Positions 14,969 through 23,721 of a DNA stretch of 64,000 nucleotides are shown here, one piece after another (position 1 is the stretch's first letter; the number at the start of each line of letters is the position of its first letter). Source of the stretch: Allobosea sp. BK604 (GTDB taxonomy: Bacteria; Pseudomonadota; Alphaproteobacteria; Rhizobiales; Beijerinckiaceae). The stretch covers positions 930,001-994,000 of the forward strand of contig NZ_SLZF01000001.1 in NCBI RefSeq assembly GCF_004341515.1, given 5' to 3'. The position numbers were made by a program, and so were the translations under genes. A model generated the notes under the pieces. That model did not search any database. It was not told where the DNA came from and saw only the letters and a list, made by a program, of their open reading frames with translations.

Positions 14969-15447
14969 GCACGCTCGCCATTGAGATCGATGTCGCCGGC
15001 TTCGCCCAGGTCGAGCAATTCCTCGCCCGGCTCAATCCGTTCGAGGCCGAGACGCTGCTGGAGGCGCTGGCCCGGCTCATCCGCGAGTCCACGCGCGAGC
15101 GCTTGATCGCCGGCGGCCCCGCCCCGGATGGTTCGGCCTGGCAGCCGAACCGGGAGGGCCGCACGCCGATCCTGCACAAGTCCGGCGCGCTTGCCCGCTC
15201 GATCGACTACGCCGTCAGCGGCATGCAGGCGATCATCGGCTCGGGCCTGGTCTATGCCCGCATTCATCAGGAAGGCGGCACGATCGTGCCGAAGAGCGCC
15301 TCCTCGCTCGTCTTCTCTGTCGGCAACCGGCTCTTCCGGGTGAAAAAGGTCACGATGCCGGCCAGGCCCTATATCGGGCTCTCCAGCGAAGACCGCAGTG
15401 AGCTGATCCATACGGCCGTTGCCTATCTGCGGAGGCTGTTCGGATGA
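14965..15447 (+). CDS. Phage virion morphogenesis protein (Mu gpG-like)
   Basis: 160 aa from ATG 14965. The pattern RLIRESTRERLIAGGPAPDG, AWQPNREGRTPILHKSGALARSI-type core and a C-terminal PARPYIGLSSEDRSEL is the hallmark of the virion morphogenesis family (Mu gpG, P2 gpS). These proteins act in tail completion at the head-tail joint. It overlaps both gp36 and gp37 genes by four bases. The N-terminal helix is followed by a beta-rich region (SLVFSVGNRLFRVKKV). Confidence 0.9.
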   Translation: MSTLAIEIDVAGFAQVEQFLARLNPFEAETLLEALARLIRESTRERLIAGGPAPDGSAWQPNREGRTPILHKSGALARSIDYAVSGMQAIIGSGLVYARIHQEGGTIVPKSASSLVFSVGNRLFRVKKVTMPARPYIGLSSEDRSELIHTAVAYLRRLFG

Positions 15448-16031
15448 GCCGCCTCTCCGAACTCCTGATCGCCGCCGGCGGCCAGTTGCGGGCACTGAGA
15501 GACGAGGCCAACAAGCCGGTCTTCACCGAGGTCAGGGCCGAGCTTGATCGGTTCGATCTGTCGGACCTGTTGAGCGACTCGACGCGCGCCCCCACCGCAC
15601 GCGTCTGCTTCATGCGAGCCAAGCCGGTGGCCCGCAGTGATGCCGGCTACGACCTGGACGTCTCGGTCGCGATCGTCGTCGTCGCCGGACGGACGGGTCG
15701 GCCGAACCCGGACTTCTCCTCCGCGGATCTGCACGCGCTCCAGCTGCTCGACGCCTGCTCGCTCTCGATCATGCTCGATCCCTATGTCGGCCTCGGTCAG
15801 CTCCAGGCGGCCGAGCTCGGCGACCAGCTCGTCGCCGTCTCGGAGCAGTCGAACAAGCATGGCATCGCTATCGCGCTGATGGAGGTGAAGTGGCGGCTGC
15901 TCGACGTCGCGATCGGACGCCCCGTCATCCAGGCCGCGCTCGAAACCGGCCGCGTCCCGTCGCCGGCGACACAGGTCGCGATCAATGATGGCGAGCCGGA
16001 GCCGCCACCGCTGCCAGAGACGGCGCCATGA
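15444..16031 (+). CDS. gp37-like tail terminator-region protein (DUF1834)
   Basis: 195 aa. A phage gp37-type protein by position after gpG and by its middle: ARVCFMRAKPVARSDAGYDL, then VSVAIVVVAGRTGRPN and a helix around LHALQLLDACS. The C-terminus is Pro-rich (EPEPPPLPETAP). Mu gp37 family members are probably tail terminators at the head-proximal end of the tail tube. Both ends overlap neighbours by four bases. Family assignment is moderately secure. Confidence 0.7.
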   Translation: MSRLSELLIAAGGQLRALRDEANKPVFTEVRAELDRFDLSDLLSDSTRAPTARVCFMRAKPVARSDAGYDLDVSVAIVVVAGRTGRPNPDFSSADLHALQLLDACSLSIMLDPYVGLGQLQAAELGDQLVAVSEQSNKHGIAIALMEVKWRLLDVAIGRPVIQAALETGRVPSPATQVAINDGEPEPPPLPETAP

Positions 16032-16504
16032 GCGGCGAGCGCGATCTCCGCAAGCGCCTGGCCGCGCTCGAGCGGCGGATGAACACCCTGATCATGGTGG
16101 GCACGGCCGAGGCCAATCAGGGCGGCAAGACGAAGGTCCGCTTCGATGACGCTGGCGCCGGCGGGCAGCCATTCAGCTCGCCCTACCTGCCGCAGGCATC
16201 GAGCTCGGGCAAGAACGGCCAGGGCGTCTCCAGCTTCAGCAAGATCGGCCAAGGCGAGCCGGTGCTCGTCTTCTCGCCCGGCGGCGAGCTCGGCCAGCAT
16301 TCCCGCGTCATGCCGGCCGGCCCGGTCGAGGACCATCCCTCGCCAGGCACGGCGGAGGCGAACGGCCATGTCCTGACGATCGGCAACGCCACGGTCGCGG
16401 TGAAGGACGGCGAGGCGAAGATCTCGGTCGGCGGCAGCAGCATCACGATCACGGAAGGCCAGATCGAGCTGAAAACGGCCGCCATCAAGCTGGTGCAAGG
16501 CTGA
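16028..16504 (+). CDS. Baseplate assembly protein V (spike)
   Basis: 158 aa. It begins with a short coiled coil (LRKRLAALERRMNTLIMVGT), followed by the OB-fold of gpV (KTKVRFDDAGAG, EPVLVFSPGGELGQHSRV) and a C-terminal triple-helix beta strand region (TIGNATVAVKDGEAKISV, SITITEGQIELKTAAIKL). It forms the trimeric central spike that pierces the outer membrane. The PAAR gene follows directly, which would cap the tip. Confidence 0.92.
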   Translation: MSGERDLRKRLAALERRMNTLIMVGTAEANQGGKTKVRFDDAGAGGQPFSSPYLPQASSSGKNGQGVSSFSKIGQGEPVLVFSPGGELGQHSRVMPAGPVEDHPSPGTAEANGHVLTIGNATVAVKDGEAKISVGGSSITITEGQIELKTAAIKLVQG

Positions 16505-16773
16505 TGCCGGGGATCACGGTCAAGGCCCTCGATGCCGCCGGCGGCGCCCAGCTCGCCGGCGGGCAGTCTTTCGTCACGGTCGGCGGCCAGCTCGTCGTCG
16601 TGCTCGGCGATCCCATCACGCCGCACGGCCCGCCACCGCACTCGCCCCTGCCGGTCATGGCCGAGGGCTGCGACTGGCTGACGATCAACGGCATCCCGGT
16701 TTGCCGCGAGGGCCATGCGGCCAGTTGCGGCCATGCCACCACCGGCCGGCCCTGGGTCCAGGTCATCGGCTGA
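16504..16773 (+). CDS. PAAR-like spike tip protein
   Basis: 89 aa. Gly/Pro-rich beta protein with GGQLVVVLGDPITPHGPPPH and the C-terminal CREGHAASCGHATTGRPW, matching PAAR proteins, which fold as a cone with a metal site of His and Cys and sharpen the spike tip. It shares one base with the gpV stop. P2 itself lacks a separate PAAR gene, so this is a common variation in contractile tails. Confidence 0.88.
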   Translation: MPGITVKALDAAGGAQLAGGQSFVTVGGQLVVVLGDPITPHGPPPHSPLPVMAEGCDWLTINGIPVCREGHAASCGHATTGRPWVQVIG

Positions 16774-16800
16774 ATTCAAACGGCTTTGAAGGAGCCTTTC

Positions 16801-17052
16801 ATGTCTGAGAAGAAGCCATACAAGACGACTGCCTCCGCCGGCTTCTTCGTCGCCGGCCAGCGCGTGCCCTCGCTCAGCGATGAGGACGGCGTCCGGATCC
16901 CGAAGGTCGGGCACATCCTCTACCTGACGGACGAGGAGGCGAAATACGAGCTGCTGCAGCAGTCGATCGAGCCGGCCGACCAGGCCGTCGAACCGACTCC
17001 GCTGGCGCCACCGACGCCGGCGACCAAGGCCAAGCGCGGCAAGGCCGCCTGA
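16801..17052 (+). CDS. Small tail-region protein, unknown
   Basis: 83 aa from ATG 16801, preceded by GAAGGAG. The N-terminal half (YKTTASAGFFVAGQRVPS, GHILYLTDEEAKYELLQQSI) looks structured; the C-terminal third is Pro/Ala/Lys-rich and disordered. It lies between the PAAR and gpW genes. No known family is recognised; small proteins here in related phages are often unnamed. Confidence 0.65.
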   Translation: MSEKKPYKTTASAGFFVAGQRVPSLSDEDGVRIPKVGHILYLTDEEAKYELLQQSIEPADQAVEPTPLAPPTPATKAKRGKAA

Positions 17053-17056
17053 CGTC

Positions 17057-17449
17057 ATGCGCAGCGGCATCGATCGAGCGACGGGGAAGCTGCTGACCGG
17101 CTGGGACCATTGCGCCCAGTCGATCGGCGTCATCCTGACCACGCGGGTCTCCACGCGCGTGATGCGCCGCGCCTTCGGTTCCGCCGCGCTCGAGCTGCAG
17201 GACCGCAACGCGACGCCCAAGCGCATCATGCAGATCTACGCCGCTGTCGCCGCCGCCTTGAAACGTTGGGAGCCGGGCTTTCGCCTGAAGACCGTGCAGC
17301 TGACCCAGGGCGGCCCGGACGGCGTCTTCGTCTTCGATATCGCCGGCACCTTCTTTCCGCGCGGCCATCTCGGCGACTACTCGGCGAGTGAGGACCGCGC
17401 GACGCAGATCGGGCTGAGCGATACCACCTCGGGGATCGTCCTGGCATGA
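17057..17449 (+). CDS. Baseplate assembly protein W (gp25-like)
   Basis: 130 aa. The gpW/T4 gp25 family opening is present (GIDRATGKLLTGWDHCAQSI, then ILTTRVSTRVMRRAFGS with the conserved R-R-x-F-G). It is a baseplate wedge component that starts sheath polymerisation. The next gene, gpJ, overlaps by four bases, as is usual for W-J-I. Confidence 0.93.
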   Translation: MRSGIDRATGKLLTGWDHCAQSIGVILTTRVSTRVMRRAFGSAALELQDRNATPKRIMQIYAAVAAALKRWEPGFRLKTVQLTQGGPDGVFVFDIAGTFFPRGHLGDYSASEDRATQIGLSDTTSGIVLA

Positions 17450-18516
17450 GCCGCTTCACGCCCGTCGACCTCTCGCTCTATCCGATCTCGGACGTCGTCG
17501 AGGCGCTCGACTTCGAGAGCTACCTGGCACGCGATCGCGCCACCTTCGCCGAGCGCTGGGAGCTGCGGCGCCTCACGAACCCGTCGCTGCCGGCGGTCGA
17601 TACGCTGCTGCTCGAGTCGGACCCTTCGGCGGCCGTCCTCGAAGTCGGAGTGTATCGCGAGACCCTTCTGCGCGGCCGCATCAACGACCGCATTCGCGCG
17701 CTCACCCTTGCCGGCGCGCTCGACCGCGCCCTCGACCATATCGGCATCACCTATTACCGCACCCCGCGGCGCGTCATCACGCCGGCGACCGAAACAGCGC
17801 CGGCCGTGATGGAGGATGACGAGACCTATCGCCAGCGCCTGGCGCTCGCGCCGGAATCATGGTCGACGGCGGGGCCGGTTGGCGCCTACCTGTTCTGGGC
17901 GCTCTCGGCCTCGGGCGATGTCCTGGACGTCGCCGCCTATTCCGAAGACGAGGGCGTCACCCTGGCTCCCCGGATCCGGGTCGTCATCCTGCCGCGCGAC
18001 GGCCTGACCGAAGACGAGAAGACGGCACTTGCCGCGACCGTTCGGGAGGCTTTGAGCCGGGTGCGCCTGCGGCCGATGGGCGACCTCGTCACCGTGGAGT
18101 TTGCGACCGCGCTCGATTTCGACGTCACCGCCCATCTCAAGATCCGCCAGGGCGCCTCGGCGGAGATCGTCAAGGCCCAGGCCGAAAAGCGGATCCTGCA
18201 ATATTGCTCCGGCCGCCTCCGCTGGATTGGCGACGACATCGAGGGACCGGTCTGGCTGATCGGCCGGCGCATGCGGCAGGCGACGATCGCGGCCGCCGCT
18301 CTCGGCACCGATGCGAACGTCGTCGAGGTCGAGATCCCGGATCCCGCCGGCGACGTCAATCCGCCTCATGTCGGCTACACCGAGGCGGCTCTGGCCGGCG
18401 TTGGCTCGTTCGCATTCGAGCCACTGGCGGCGCCGGTCACCGCCCATCTGTTCACCGCGCCGCGGCTCGGCACCGTCACGGTGACGCATGAGATCGTGGC
18501 GGAGAGCTGGTCATGA
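17446..18516 (+). CDS. Baseplate J-like protein
   Basis: 356 aa. Baseplate J domain: SDVVEALDFESYLARDRATF near the N-terminus, ALDRALDHIGITYYR, DETYRQRLALAPESWSTAGP, and the core GAYLFWALSASGDVLDV. It forms the wedge of the baseplate with W and I. Typical length for P2 gpJ / Mu gp47 relatives. Overlaps W and I by four bases. Confidence 0.94.
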   Translation: MSRFTPVDLSLYPISDVVEALDFESYLARDRATFAERWELRRLTNPSLPAVDTLLLESDPSAAVLEVGVYRETLLRGRINDRIRALTLAGALDRALDHIGITYYRTPRRVITPATETAPAVMEDDETYRQRLALAPESWSTAGPVGAYLFWALSASGDVLDVAAYSEDEGVTLAPRIRVVILPRDGLTEDEKTALAATVREALSRVRLRPMGDLVTVEFATALDFDVTAHLKIRQGASAEIVKAQAEKRILQYCSGRLRWIGDDIEGPVWLIGRRMRQATIAAAALGTDANVVEVEIPDPAGDVNPPHVGYTEAALAGVGSFAFEPLAAPVTAHLFTAPRLGTVTVTHEIVAESWS

Positions 18517-19130
18517 GCCTCGACCTGCTTCCCGATAGTGCGACTCCATTCGAGCGCGAGCTCGCCGGGCTGTCCTCTGCTCTCGACGATATCGACCCCG
18601 AGGTCATCGAGACGATCTGGGACGCCTGGCGCTGCCCGTCGCCGCTGCTGCCCTGGCTCGCCTGGGCGGTCAGCGTCGATGTCTGGGACGATGGCTGGGC
18701 CGAGCCTGTGAAGCGCCAGGCGATCGCCGACAGCCCCGACTACCACCGGATCAAGGGCACGGTTCAGGCGGTCAATGCCGCGCTCGCACTGGCACAGCGG
18801 CCGACCGAGCTGACGGAATGGTTCGACCAGGTGCCGCCTGGTCGGCGGGGCACGGCGCGGATCTTCGTCGAGACGACGCTCGACGATGTCGGGCGCATCC
18901 TCAAATCGGTCCGGCCCCTCGTCATGTCGGCAAAGCCGAAATCGCGCCCGATCGTGTTTGGCGCCGGCGAGATGGCAGCGGGCAGCTTCGTGCTCGGCGC
19001 CGGATTGGTCGCCGAGGAGCTGGTCATCATCGAGCCTTACGCCTTCCTCGGCGAAGACGCCGACGCACTTCTCGTCGTCGGCGCTGGGCTCTTCACCGAA
19101 GAACTTGTCACGCTGGAGCCTTACGCATGA
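18513..19130 (+). CDS. Tail protein I with a duplicated C-terminal motif
   Basis: 205 aa. LLPDSATPFERELAGLSSAL, then the family core CPSPLLPWLAWAVSVDVWDD and SPDYHRIKGTVQAVNAAL identify gpI. It joins the baseplate to the tail fibres. The last 45 residues carry a near-repeat, GAGLVAEELVIIEPYA and GAGLFTEELVTLEPYA, absent from the P2 core and probably the fibre docking part. ATG of the fibre gene overlaps its stop. Confidence 0.92.
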   Translation: MSLDLLPDSATPFERELAGLSSALDDIDPEVIETIWDAWRCPSPLLPWLAWAVSVDVWDDGWAEPVKRQAIADSPDYHRIKGTVQAVNAALALAQRPTELTEWFDQVPPGRRGTARIFVETTLDDVGRILKSVRPLVMSAKPKSRPIVFGAGEMAAGSFVLGAGLVAEELVIIEPYAFLGEDADALLVVGAGLFTEELVTLEPYA

Positions 19131-20725
19131 CCACGGGACTCTTGATCACCGCGTCCGGCCAGGCCGCGATCATCGCCGATCTGGGCGGTGGCACGAACTT
19201 GGTGCTGACGCATGTCGCCTGGGGCGATGCGGCCGGCGTGCCCTACAACCCGAACGAAGCACAGGTCGCGCTGGTCAATGAGAAATACCGTGCGACCATC
19301 GCCAGCGTCGCGGTGGTCGACGGCGCGATCGTCGTCGACGCCGTCATTCCGGCGGACACGAACGACGGCTCGGCCCGGCCGTCGCACAGCTTCAACGTCG
19401 CCGAGGTCGGCCTGTTCAACAATGCCGGCACGCTGATCGGCGTTGCGCGTCTGGGCAATGGCTACAAGCCGCCACCCTCGTCCGGCCAGGCGAGCATCGC
19501 GACCTATCGGTTGAAACTCGCCGTAGCCAATCCGAGCGCGATCTCGGTCGTGGTCGACCCTCAGGCCCAGATCGCGCTCGGAAGGCATATCCGCGCGCCT
19601 TGGCTCACCATCGACGGCGTGGTGAATGCGCCTCCCGGCGCCCCCAACCAGGGCGACACCTACATCGTCGGCGCGGCGCCAACCGGCGCCTGGGTCGGCT
19701 TTGCCCACCGGATCGCCCAGTGGGTCGGGGTTTGGTCGCTATCGACCGCACCGATCGGGCACATGGTCTGCAACAACGCGGCCGACGTGGGTGATAGCGG
19801 CCGCTTCCTGCGTAGGACCGCCGCGGGCTGGGCTCCTGCCATCGCCAGCGCCACGGAAATCGGCCTGGTCAGGCTTGCCACCCTGGCCGAAACGGCGGCT
19901 GGCGCCGAAGCGAGCAAGGTGGTTTCCCCGGCGGTTCTGAAATTCGCCGCTCGCATCCGCCTGCAGGCGGACACAACGCTGTATGTCAGCCCAACCCTCG
20001 GCAACGATGCCAATCCGGGGACCATCGGGCAGCCGTATCAGACCCGGCAGCGCGCCTGGAACCGCTTCGCCAACGAGCTTGATCTGAACGGCTACGCCGG
20101 CACGATCAAACTGCTGAACGGCACCTATACCGACGCTTTCGCCGCCACATCTGCTCCCATCGGAACGGCTCGAGGAACGGGCGCGGTGACGTTCGAAGGG
20201 GACCCGGCGACCCCGACGAACGTCGTCGTCGCCCTGACGAATGCAAACTGCTTCTACGCCCAGGGCGGCGCGCAATTCAGTGTGAAGGGTTGCCGGTTGC
20301 AGACCGCCGGCGCGAACACCTCCGGCCTAGTCACCTCGGTCGGTGGCATCATTGCATTCGAGAACGTCGATTTTTTCAGTTGTGTCCTGGCGCACGTCCT
20401 TGCTGCTTCCGGAGGCTTCATCCAGGCGTCGGGCAACTACACGATCTCAGGCGGCGCGGCGATCCATATCTCTTCGGTCAAGGGCGGTGGGACAACTCTC
20501 GACGGCAAGACGGTCACGTTTCTGACCACTCCCAACTTTTCGAGCGCGTTCGCCGTTGCATCCGAAGGCGGCGCGATGAGCGCGGTCGGGTATCTCCAAA
20601 CGGGGAGCGCCACCGGCAAGCGTTACGAGATCACGTCGGGTGGCATCATCAGCGTCGGGGGAGCCAACCCGACCGCGCTTCCGGGCAACGCGGCAGGCAC
20701 AAACGTGGGAGGCTCCTATGTCTGA
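19127..20725 (+). CDS. Tail fibre protein with beta-helix-like C-terminus
   Basis: 532 aa from ATG 19127. The N-terminus is the phage tail-collar/fibre N-domain (LITASGQAAIIADLGGGTNL, HVAWGDAAGVPYNPNEAQ, SFNVAEVGLFNNAGTLIG). A DUF2793-like segment follows (APPGAPNQGDTYIVG-type block around residues 165-200), then TEIGLVRLAT, and a C-terminal domain with the YVSPTLGNDANPGT signature of right-handed beta-helix proteins. The fibre binds the host surface. Overlap with gpI supports the start; the fibre chaperone gene begins before its stop. Confidence 0.88.
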   Translation: MTTGLLITASGQAAIIADLGGGTNLVLTHVAWGDAAGVPYNPNEAQVALVNEKYRATIASVAVVDGAIVVDAVIPADTNDGSARPSHSFNVAEVGLFNNAGTLIGVARLGNGYKPPPSSGQASIATYRLKLAVANPSAISVVVDPQAQIALGRHIRAPWLTIDGVVNAPPGAPNQGDTYIVGAAPTGAWVGFAHRIAQWVGVWSLSTAPIGHMVCNNAADVGDSGRFLRRTAAGWAPAIASATEIGLVRLATLAETAAGAEASKVVSPAVLKFAARIRLQADTTLYVSPTLGNDANPGTIGQPYQTRQRAWNRFANELDLNGYAGTIKLLNGTYTDAFAATSAPIGTARGTGAVTFEGDPATPTNVVVALTNANCFYAQGGAQFSVKGCRLQTAGANTSGLVTSVGGIIAFENVDFFSCVLAHVLAASGGFIQASGNYTISGGAAIHISSVKGGGTTLDGKTVTFLTTPNFSSAFAVASEGGAMSAVGYLQTGSATGKRYEITSGGIISVGGANPTALPGNAAGTNVGGSYV

Positions 20726-21383
20726 GTTGAGCAACGAGGTTCCCGCCGAAGACGAAGGGGAGCTCGACGTGCCGGCCCCCCTGTTCGGCGAAGACGGCGA
20801 ACCGCTTTTCGATCTGCCGCCTCTCATCAGCGTCTTCATCTGGTCGGACTGGTACTGGGCGGCCAGTGACGGGCGTGTTTATTCCTCGGCGCGGCAGCTC
20901 GTCACCGGGGCCGACGACGAAGGCTATCTCGCCTGGCTGGATATCAATGGCGCCGCCAGCCCCTGGCCGAGCACTCCCGAGGGCGAACAGACGGATGCGG
21001 AGCTGCAGAAGGCTCTTTCGCCCTTCGGCCTCTTGGTCGGTATTCCGGCCCACATCGCCGATCGACGGTGGCGTCGCGAGGTTCGCGGCATCACCGTTGA
21101 AATTGCGGGCGAGCCCGTGCTGGTCTCCACCCAACGCGGCGACGACAGGGCCGCCTTGCACCAGGTCTATTCGGCGATCCGGGATGGCCTGCGCCAAGAC
21201 GGCGCGACCTTCAATTTTGCCGATGGCAAGCCAAGGTCCGTCAGCAATGCCGACATGATGGCGGCCATTCTCGCCGCCCTGGCGCATGTCCAGGCTGCCT
21301 TCGATCTCGGTGCCGACGTCCTGGCGCAGTACGAGGCAGGGCAGATCATGACAGTGGCCGACATCGACGCCGCCTTTGCCTGA
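20718..21383 (+). CDS. Tail fibre assembly-type protein (DUF4376)
   Basis: 221 aa from ATG 20718, overlapping the fibre stop. The C-terminal two-thirds fits DUF4376: ISVEIAGEPVLVST-like segment, QVYSAIRDGLRQDGATFNF and MMAAILAALAHVQAAFDL. The N-terminal 80 residues are acidic with Trp-rich WSDWYWAASDGRVY. DUF4376 proteins follow fibre genes and are thought to be fibre chaperones or caps. It ends the first tail transcript; a terminator follows. Confidence 0.8.
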   Translation: MSELSNEVPAEDEGELDVPAPLFGEDGEPLFDLPPLISVFIWSDWYWAASDGRVYSSARQLVTGADDEGYLAWLDINGAASPWPSTPEGEQTDAELQKALSPFGLLVGIPAHIADRRWRREVRGITVEIAGEPVLVSTQRGDDRAALHQVYSAIRDGLRQDGATFNFADGKPRSVSNADMMAAILAALAHVQAAFDLGADVLAQYEAGQIMTVADIDAAFA

Positions 21384-21411
21384 CCGAGCGGCTCACCCGC
21401 TGCAGACGACG

Positions 21412-21441
21412 AAGGCCCCTGACACGCGTCAGGGGCCTTTT
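21412..21441 (+). terminator. Rho-independent terminator between fibre and sheath operons, repeat copy
   Basis: AAGGCCCCTGAC-ACGC-GTCAGGGGCCTTTT forms a perfect stem of at least 12 bp with a T-run. The stem core is identical to the hairpin at 11565. It separates the baseplate-fibre genes from the sheath operon, where a new promoter is expected in the 80 bases before 21521. Confidence 0.85.
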
Positions 21442-21520
21442 CCTTTGCCTCGACACCTAGCGTCGGACCCGACCTCGGCGCTGTCAAGCGCGCCGCCATG
21501 TTCGGGATCCGGAGCGCACG

Positions 21521-22726
21521 ATGGCCACCGCTGAATATTTCCACGGCACCCGCGTCTTCCAGGTCGGGCAGACGACGCGCCCGATCTCGGTCGGCGAGTA
21601 CTCGACGATCGGCGCCGTGCTGGTCGCTCCGGCTGCGGATCCGGACGTCTTCCCGGAAGACACCGTGGTGGAGATGTTCTCCAACGATGCGACGATGCGC
21701 GCGGCGCTCGGCGCCGGCGGCAATGTCGATGCGGTCTTCGACGCGATCGATGACCAGGGCGTCGTCGCCGAGGTGCAGGTGGTCCGCGTCGCCGAAGGCG
21801 CCTCCGCGGTGCCGCAGACCAAGCTGGAGCAGACCATCGCCAACATGGTCGGCTCCGGTGCCGACTATTCCGGCGTCCACGCCTTCAAGCAGGCTTTAAA
21901 GCCGGCCAAGCTGCTGATCGCGCCGGGCTATGACAGCCAGCGCCTGGCCAATGCCAAGAACCCGGTCGCGGCCGAGCTCGACGGCATCGCCACACGGCTG
22001 CGGGCGATCAAGATCCTCAACACGCCCGATGCCACGAAAGAGGCGGCCAACACCTATCGCGACGATTTCCCCAACGACCCGCGCGCCTATCTCTTCCACC
22101 CTTCGGTAAAGGTGCTTTCCGGTGCGTCGATCGTCACGCAGCCGGCGTCCGGCCGGATCGCGGGGCTGTTCGTCAAACGCGACAAAGAGGTCGGCGGCCC
22201 CTTCGAGAGCGCGTCCAACCAGCAGATGGGCGGCATTGTCGGCCCCTCGCGCCCGATCCCGTATTACACCGGCGAGCCGGACAGCGAGGCGAACTGGCTC
22301 AACGAAAACCGCATCGCCACGCTCCGCGCCGGCTTCATCCTGTGGGGCAACGAGACCTGCGCCGAGGATCCGCTCGACCGCTTCGTCAATGTCGTGCGCA
22401 CGCAGGACATGATCGACGAGGCCGTCATCAATTCCTTCTACTGGGCGCTCGACCGCAATCTCTCGGTGCCGCTCGCCGTCTCGGTCATTCAGTCGCTGGA
22501 GAGCTTCCTCGACAGCCTGAAGGCCAAGGGCGCGATCCTGGGCGGGCGCGCCTGGTTCGACCGCAGCCTCAACAGCAACGAGGAACTGGCCTCCGGCATC
22601 CTGCGCGTCGAATACGACCGCGAGCCGGCCGCGCCGCTCCAGGATCTGCAGTTCGGCGCCCGCCGCAACGTCGCCTACTACGCCGATCTGGCCGACGGCA
22701 TCCTGCAGTCGCTCGATCGCGTCTGA
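21521..22726 (+). CDS. Contractile tail sheath protein (P2 FI-like)
   Basis: 401 aa. P2 FI-type sheath features: HGTRVFQVGQTTRPISVGEY at the N-terminus, GVHAFKQALKPAKLLIAPGY in the middle, FVNVVRTQDMIDEAVINSFY and a C-terminal LGGRAWFDRSLNSNEELASG, AAPLQDLQFGARR. It forms the contractile outer tube. The length matches P2-type sheaths, shorter than Mu gpL. Together with the tube gene this proves a myovirus-type tail. Confidence 0.95.
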   Translation: MATAEYFHGTRVFQVGQTTRPISVGEYSTIGAVLVAPAADPDVFPEDTVVEMFSNDATMRAALGAGGNVDAVFDAIDDQGVVAEVQVVRVAEGASAVPQTKLEQTIANMVGSGADYSGVHAFKQALKPAKLLIAPGYDSQRLANAKNPVAAELDGIATRLRAIKILNTPDATKEAANTYRDDFPNDPRAYLFHPSVKVLSGASIVTQPASGRIAGLFVKRDKEVGGPFESASNQQMGGIVGPSRPIPYYTGEPDSEANWLNENRIATLRAGFILWGNETCAEDPLDRFVNVVRTQDMIDEAVINSFYWALDRNLSVPLAVSVIQSLESFLDSLKAKGAILGGRAWFDRSLNSNEELASGILRVEYDREPAAPLQDLQFGARRNVAYYADLADGILQSLDRV

Positions 22727-22756
22727 CCGCCGCGCCACCGCAGGAGAGCATCACCC

Positions 22757-23302
22757 ATGGCCAGCATCCCCTTCCTCGTCCTTCGCGGCTCGAACCTCTT
22801 GGCGGAGGACGCGGCCGGGCAGACGATCAACACCCATCTCACGCTCGGCAAGACCAAGCTGCCGGTCCAGCGCGAGAAATACGACGAGTTTTCGCCGGCC
22901 GCGAGTAACGGCTCGATCGAGGTCGCGACCACCCGCGAACCGTGCTCCGCCGGCTTCAACCTCAAGGGCTTGCAGCCCGAGGTGCTGGCGTTGTTCCGCA
23001 CGCCCTTCGGTGTCCGCCGCAAGTTCACTTGCCTCGGCGCGCTGGTGAACGAGTACGCGACCGCGGGCACCGATCGCGAGGTTCAGGTGGTCGCCACCAT
23101 GTATGGCCGCCTCAATGCCGAGACGGATGAGCACGAAGGCGGATCGCTCGTCGGCACGGAATACGAGATCAAGTCGATTTCGTCCTACCTGCTCACGATC
23201 GGCACGGCCGAGATCGCCCGCTTCAATATCGAATTGGGCGGCTGGGTCGACAGCGACGGCCAGTCCGTGCGCATCGCCAATATGCTCGGGCTGACCTCGT
23301 GA
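22757..23302 (+). CDS. Major tail tube protein (P2 FII-like)
   Basis: 181 aa. Typical FII pattern: LTLGKTKLPVQREKYDEFSP-type N-terminus, RTPFGVRRKFTCLGALVNEY, then GSLVGTEYEIKSISSYLLTI with the final AEIARFNIELGGWVDSDGQS. It builds the inner tube through which DNA passes. ATG preceded by GGAG (CAGGAGAGCATCACC). Stop overlaps the E gene start. Confidence 0.92.
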   Translation: MASIPFLVLRGSNLLAEDAAGQTINTHLTLGKTKLPVQREKYDEFSPAASNGSIEVATTREPCSAGFNLKGLQPEVLALFRTPFGVRRKFTCLGALVNEYATAGTDREVQVVATMYGRLNAETDEHEGGSLVGTEYEIKSISSYLLTIGTAEIARFNIELGGWVDSDGQSVRIANMLGLTS

Positions 23303-23721
23303 GCGAGCCGGACCTCTCTCCGGTCAAGCCCTATCCGGGCTTTGCGGCCGCGGCTGAACCGACGCCGGCGCGATCGCCGGCGGTGGCTGTGACACAGCCT
23401 GACATCCGGCCAGCCGACCCTGCGGCCTGGTCAAGGACCGTGCCGCTCGATCACGCGCTGGTGGTCGGCGGCGAGCGGCTCGACGCGATCACGATGCGGC
23501 GGCCGACCGGTGCCGATATCGCCGAACTCCTGGAAGAGGACTCGGACGAGCTGTCGCTCCCGGTTCGGCTGCGGGCTCGGATCTGCGGCGTGCACCCGGC
23601 CGTGTTCGGGGCGCTCTGGGCCGACGATTCCGAGAGGGTGGCGGAAGCCGTCGCCCCTTTCTTGCCGCGCGCCGTCCTCGACCTCGAGGCGGCGCTGGAG
23701 CCGGCCGGCGCGAGCGCCTGA
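23299..23721 (+). CDS. Tail assembly chaperone E (short form)
   Basis: 140 aa. Pro/Ala-rich N-terminal third, then the E-type domain with HALVVGGERLDAITMRRPTG, ADIAELLEEDSDELSLPVRL and a C-terminal VFGALWADDSERVAEAV. P2 gpE and related tail assembly chaperones coat the tape measure before tube assembly. The stop is close to a slippery heptamer at 23655-23661 that would give a longer product. GTG start overlapping the tube gene stop. Confidence 0.85.
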   Translation: MSEPDLSPVKPYPGFAAAAEPTPARSPAVAVTQPDIRPADPAAWSRTVPLDHALVVGGERLDAITMRRPTGADIAELLEEDSDELSLPVRLRARICGVHPAVFGALWADDSERVAEAVAPFLPRAVLDLEAALEPAGASA

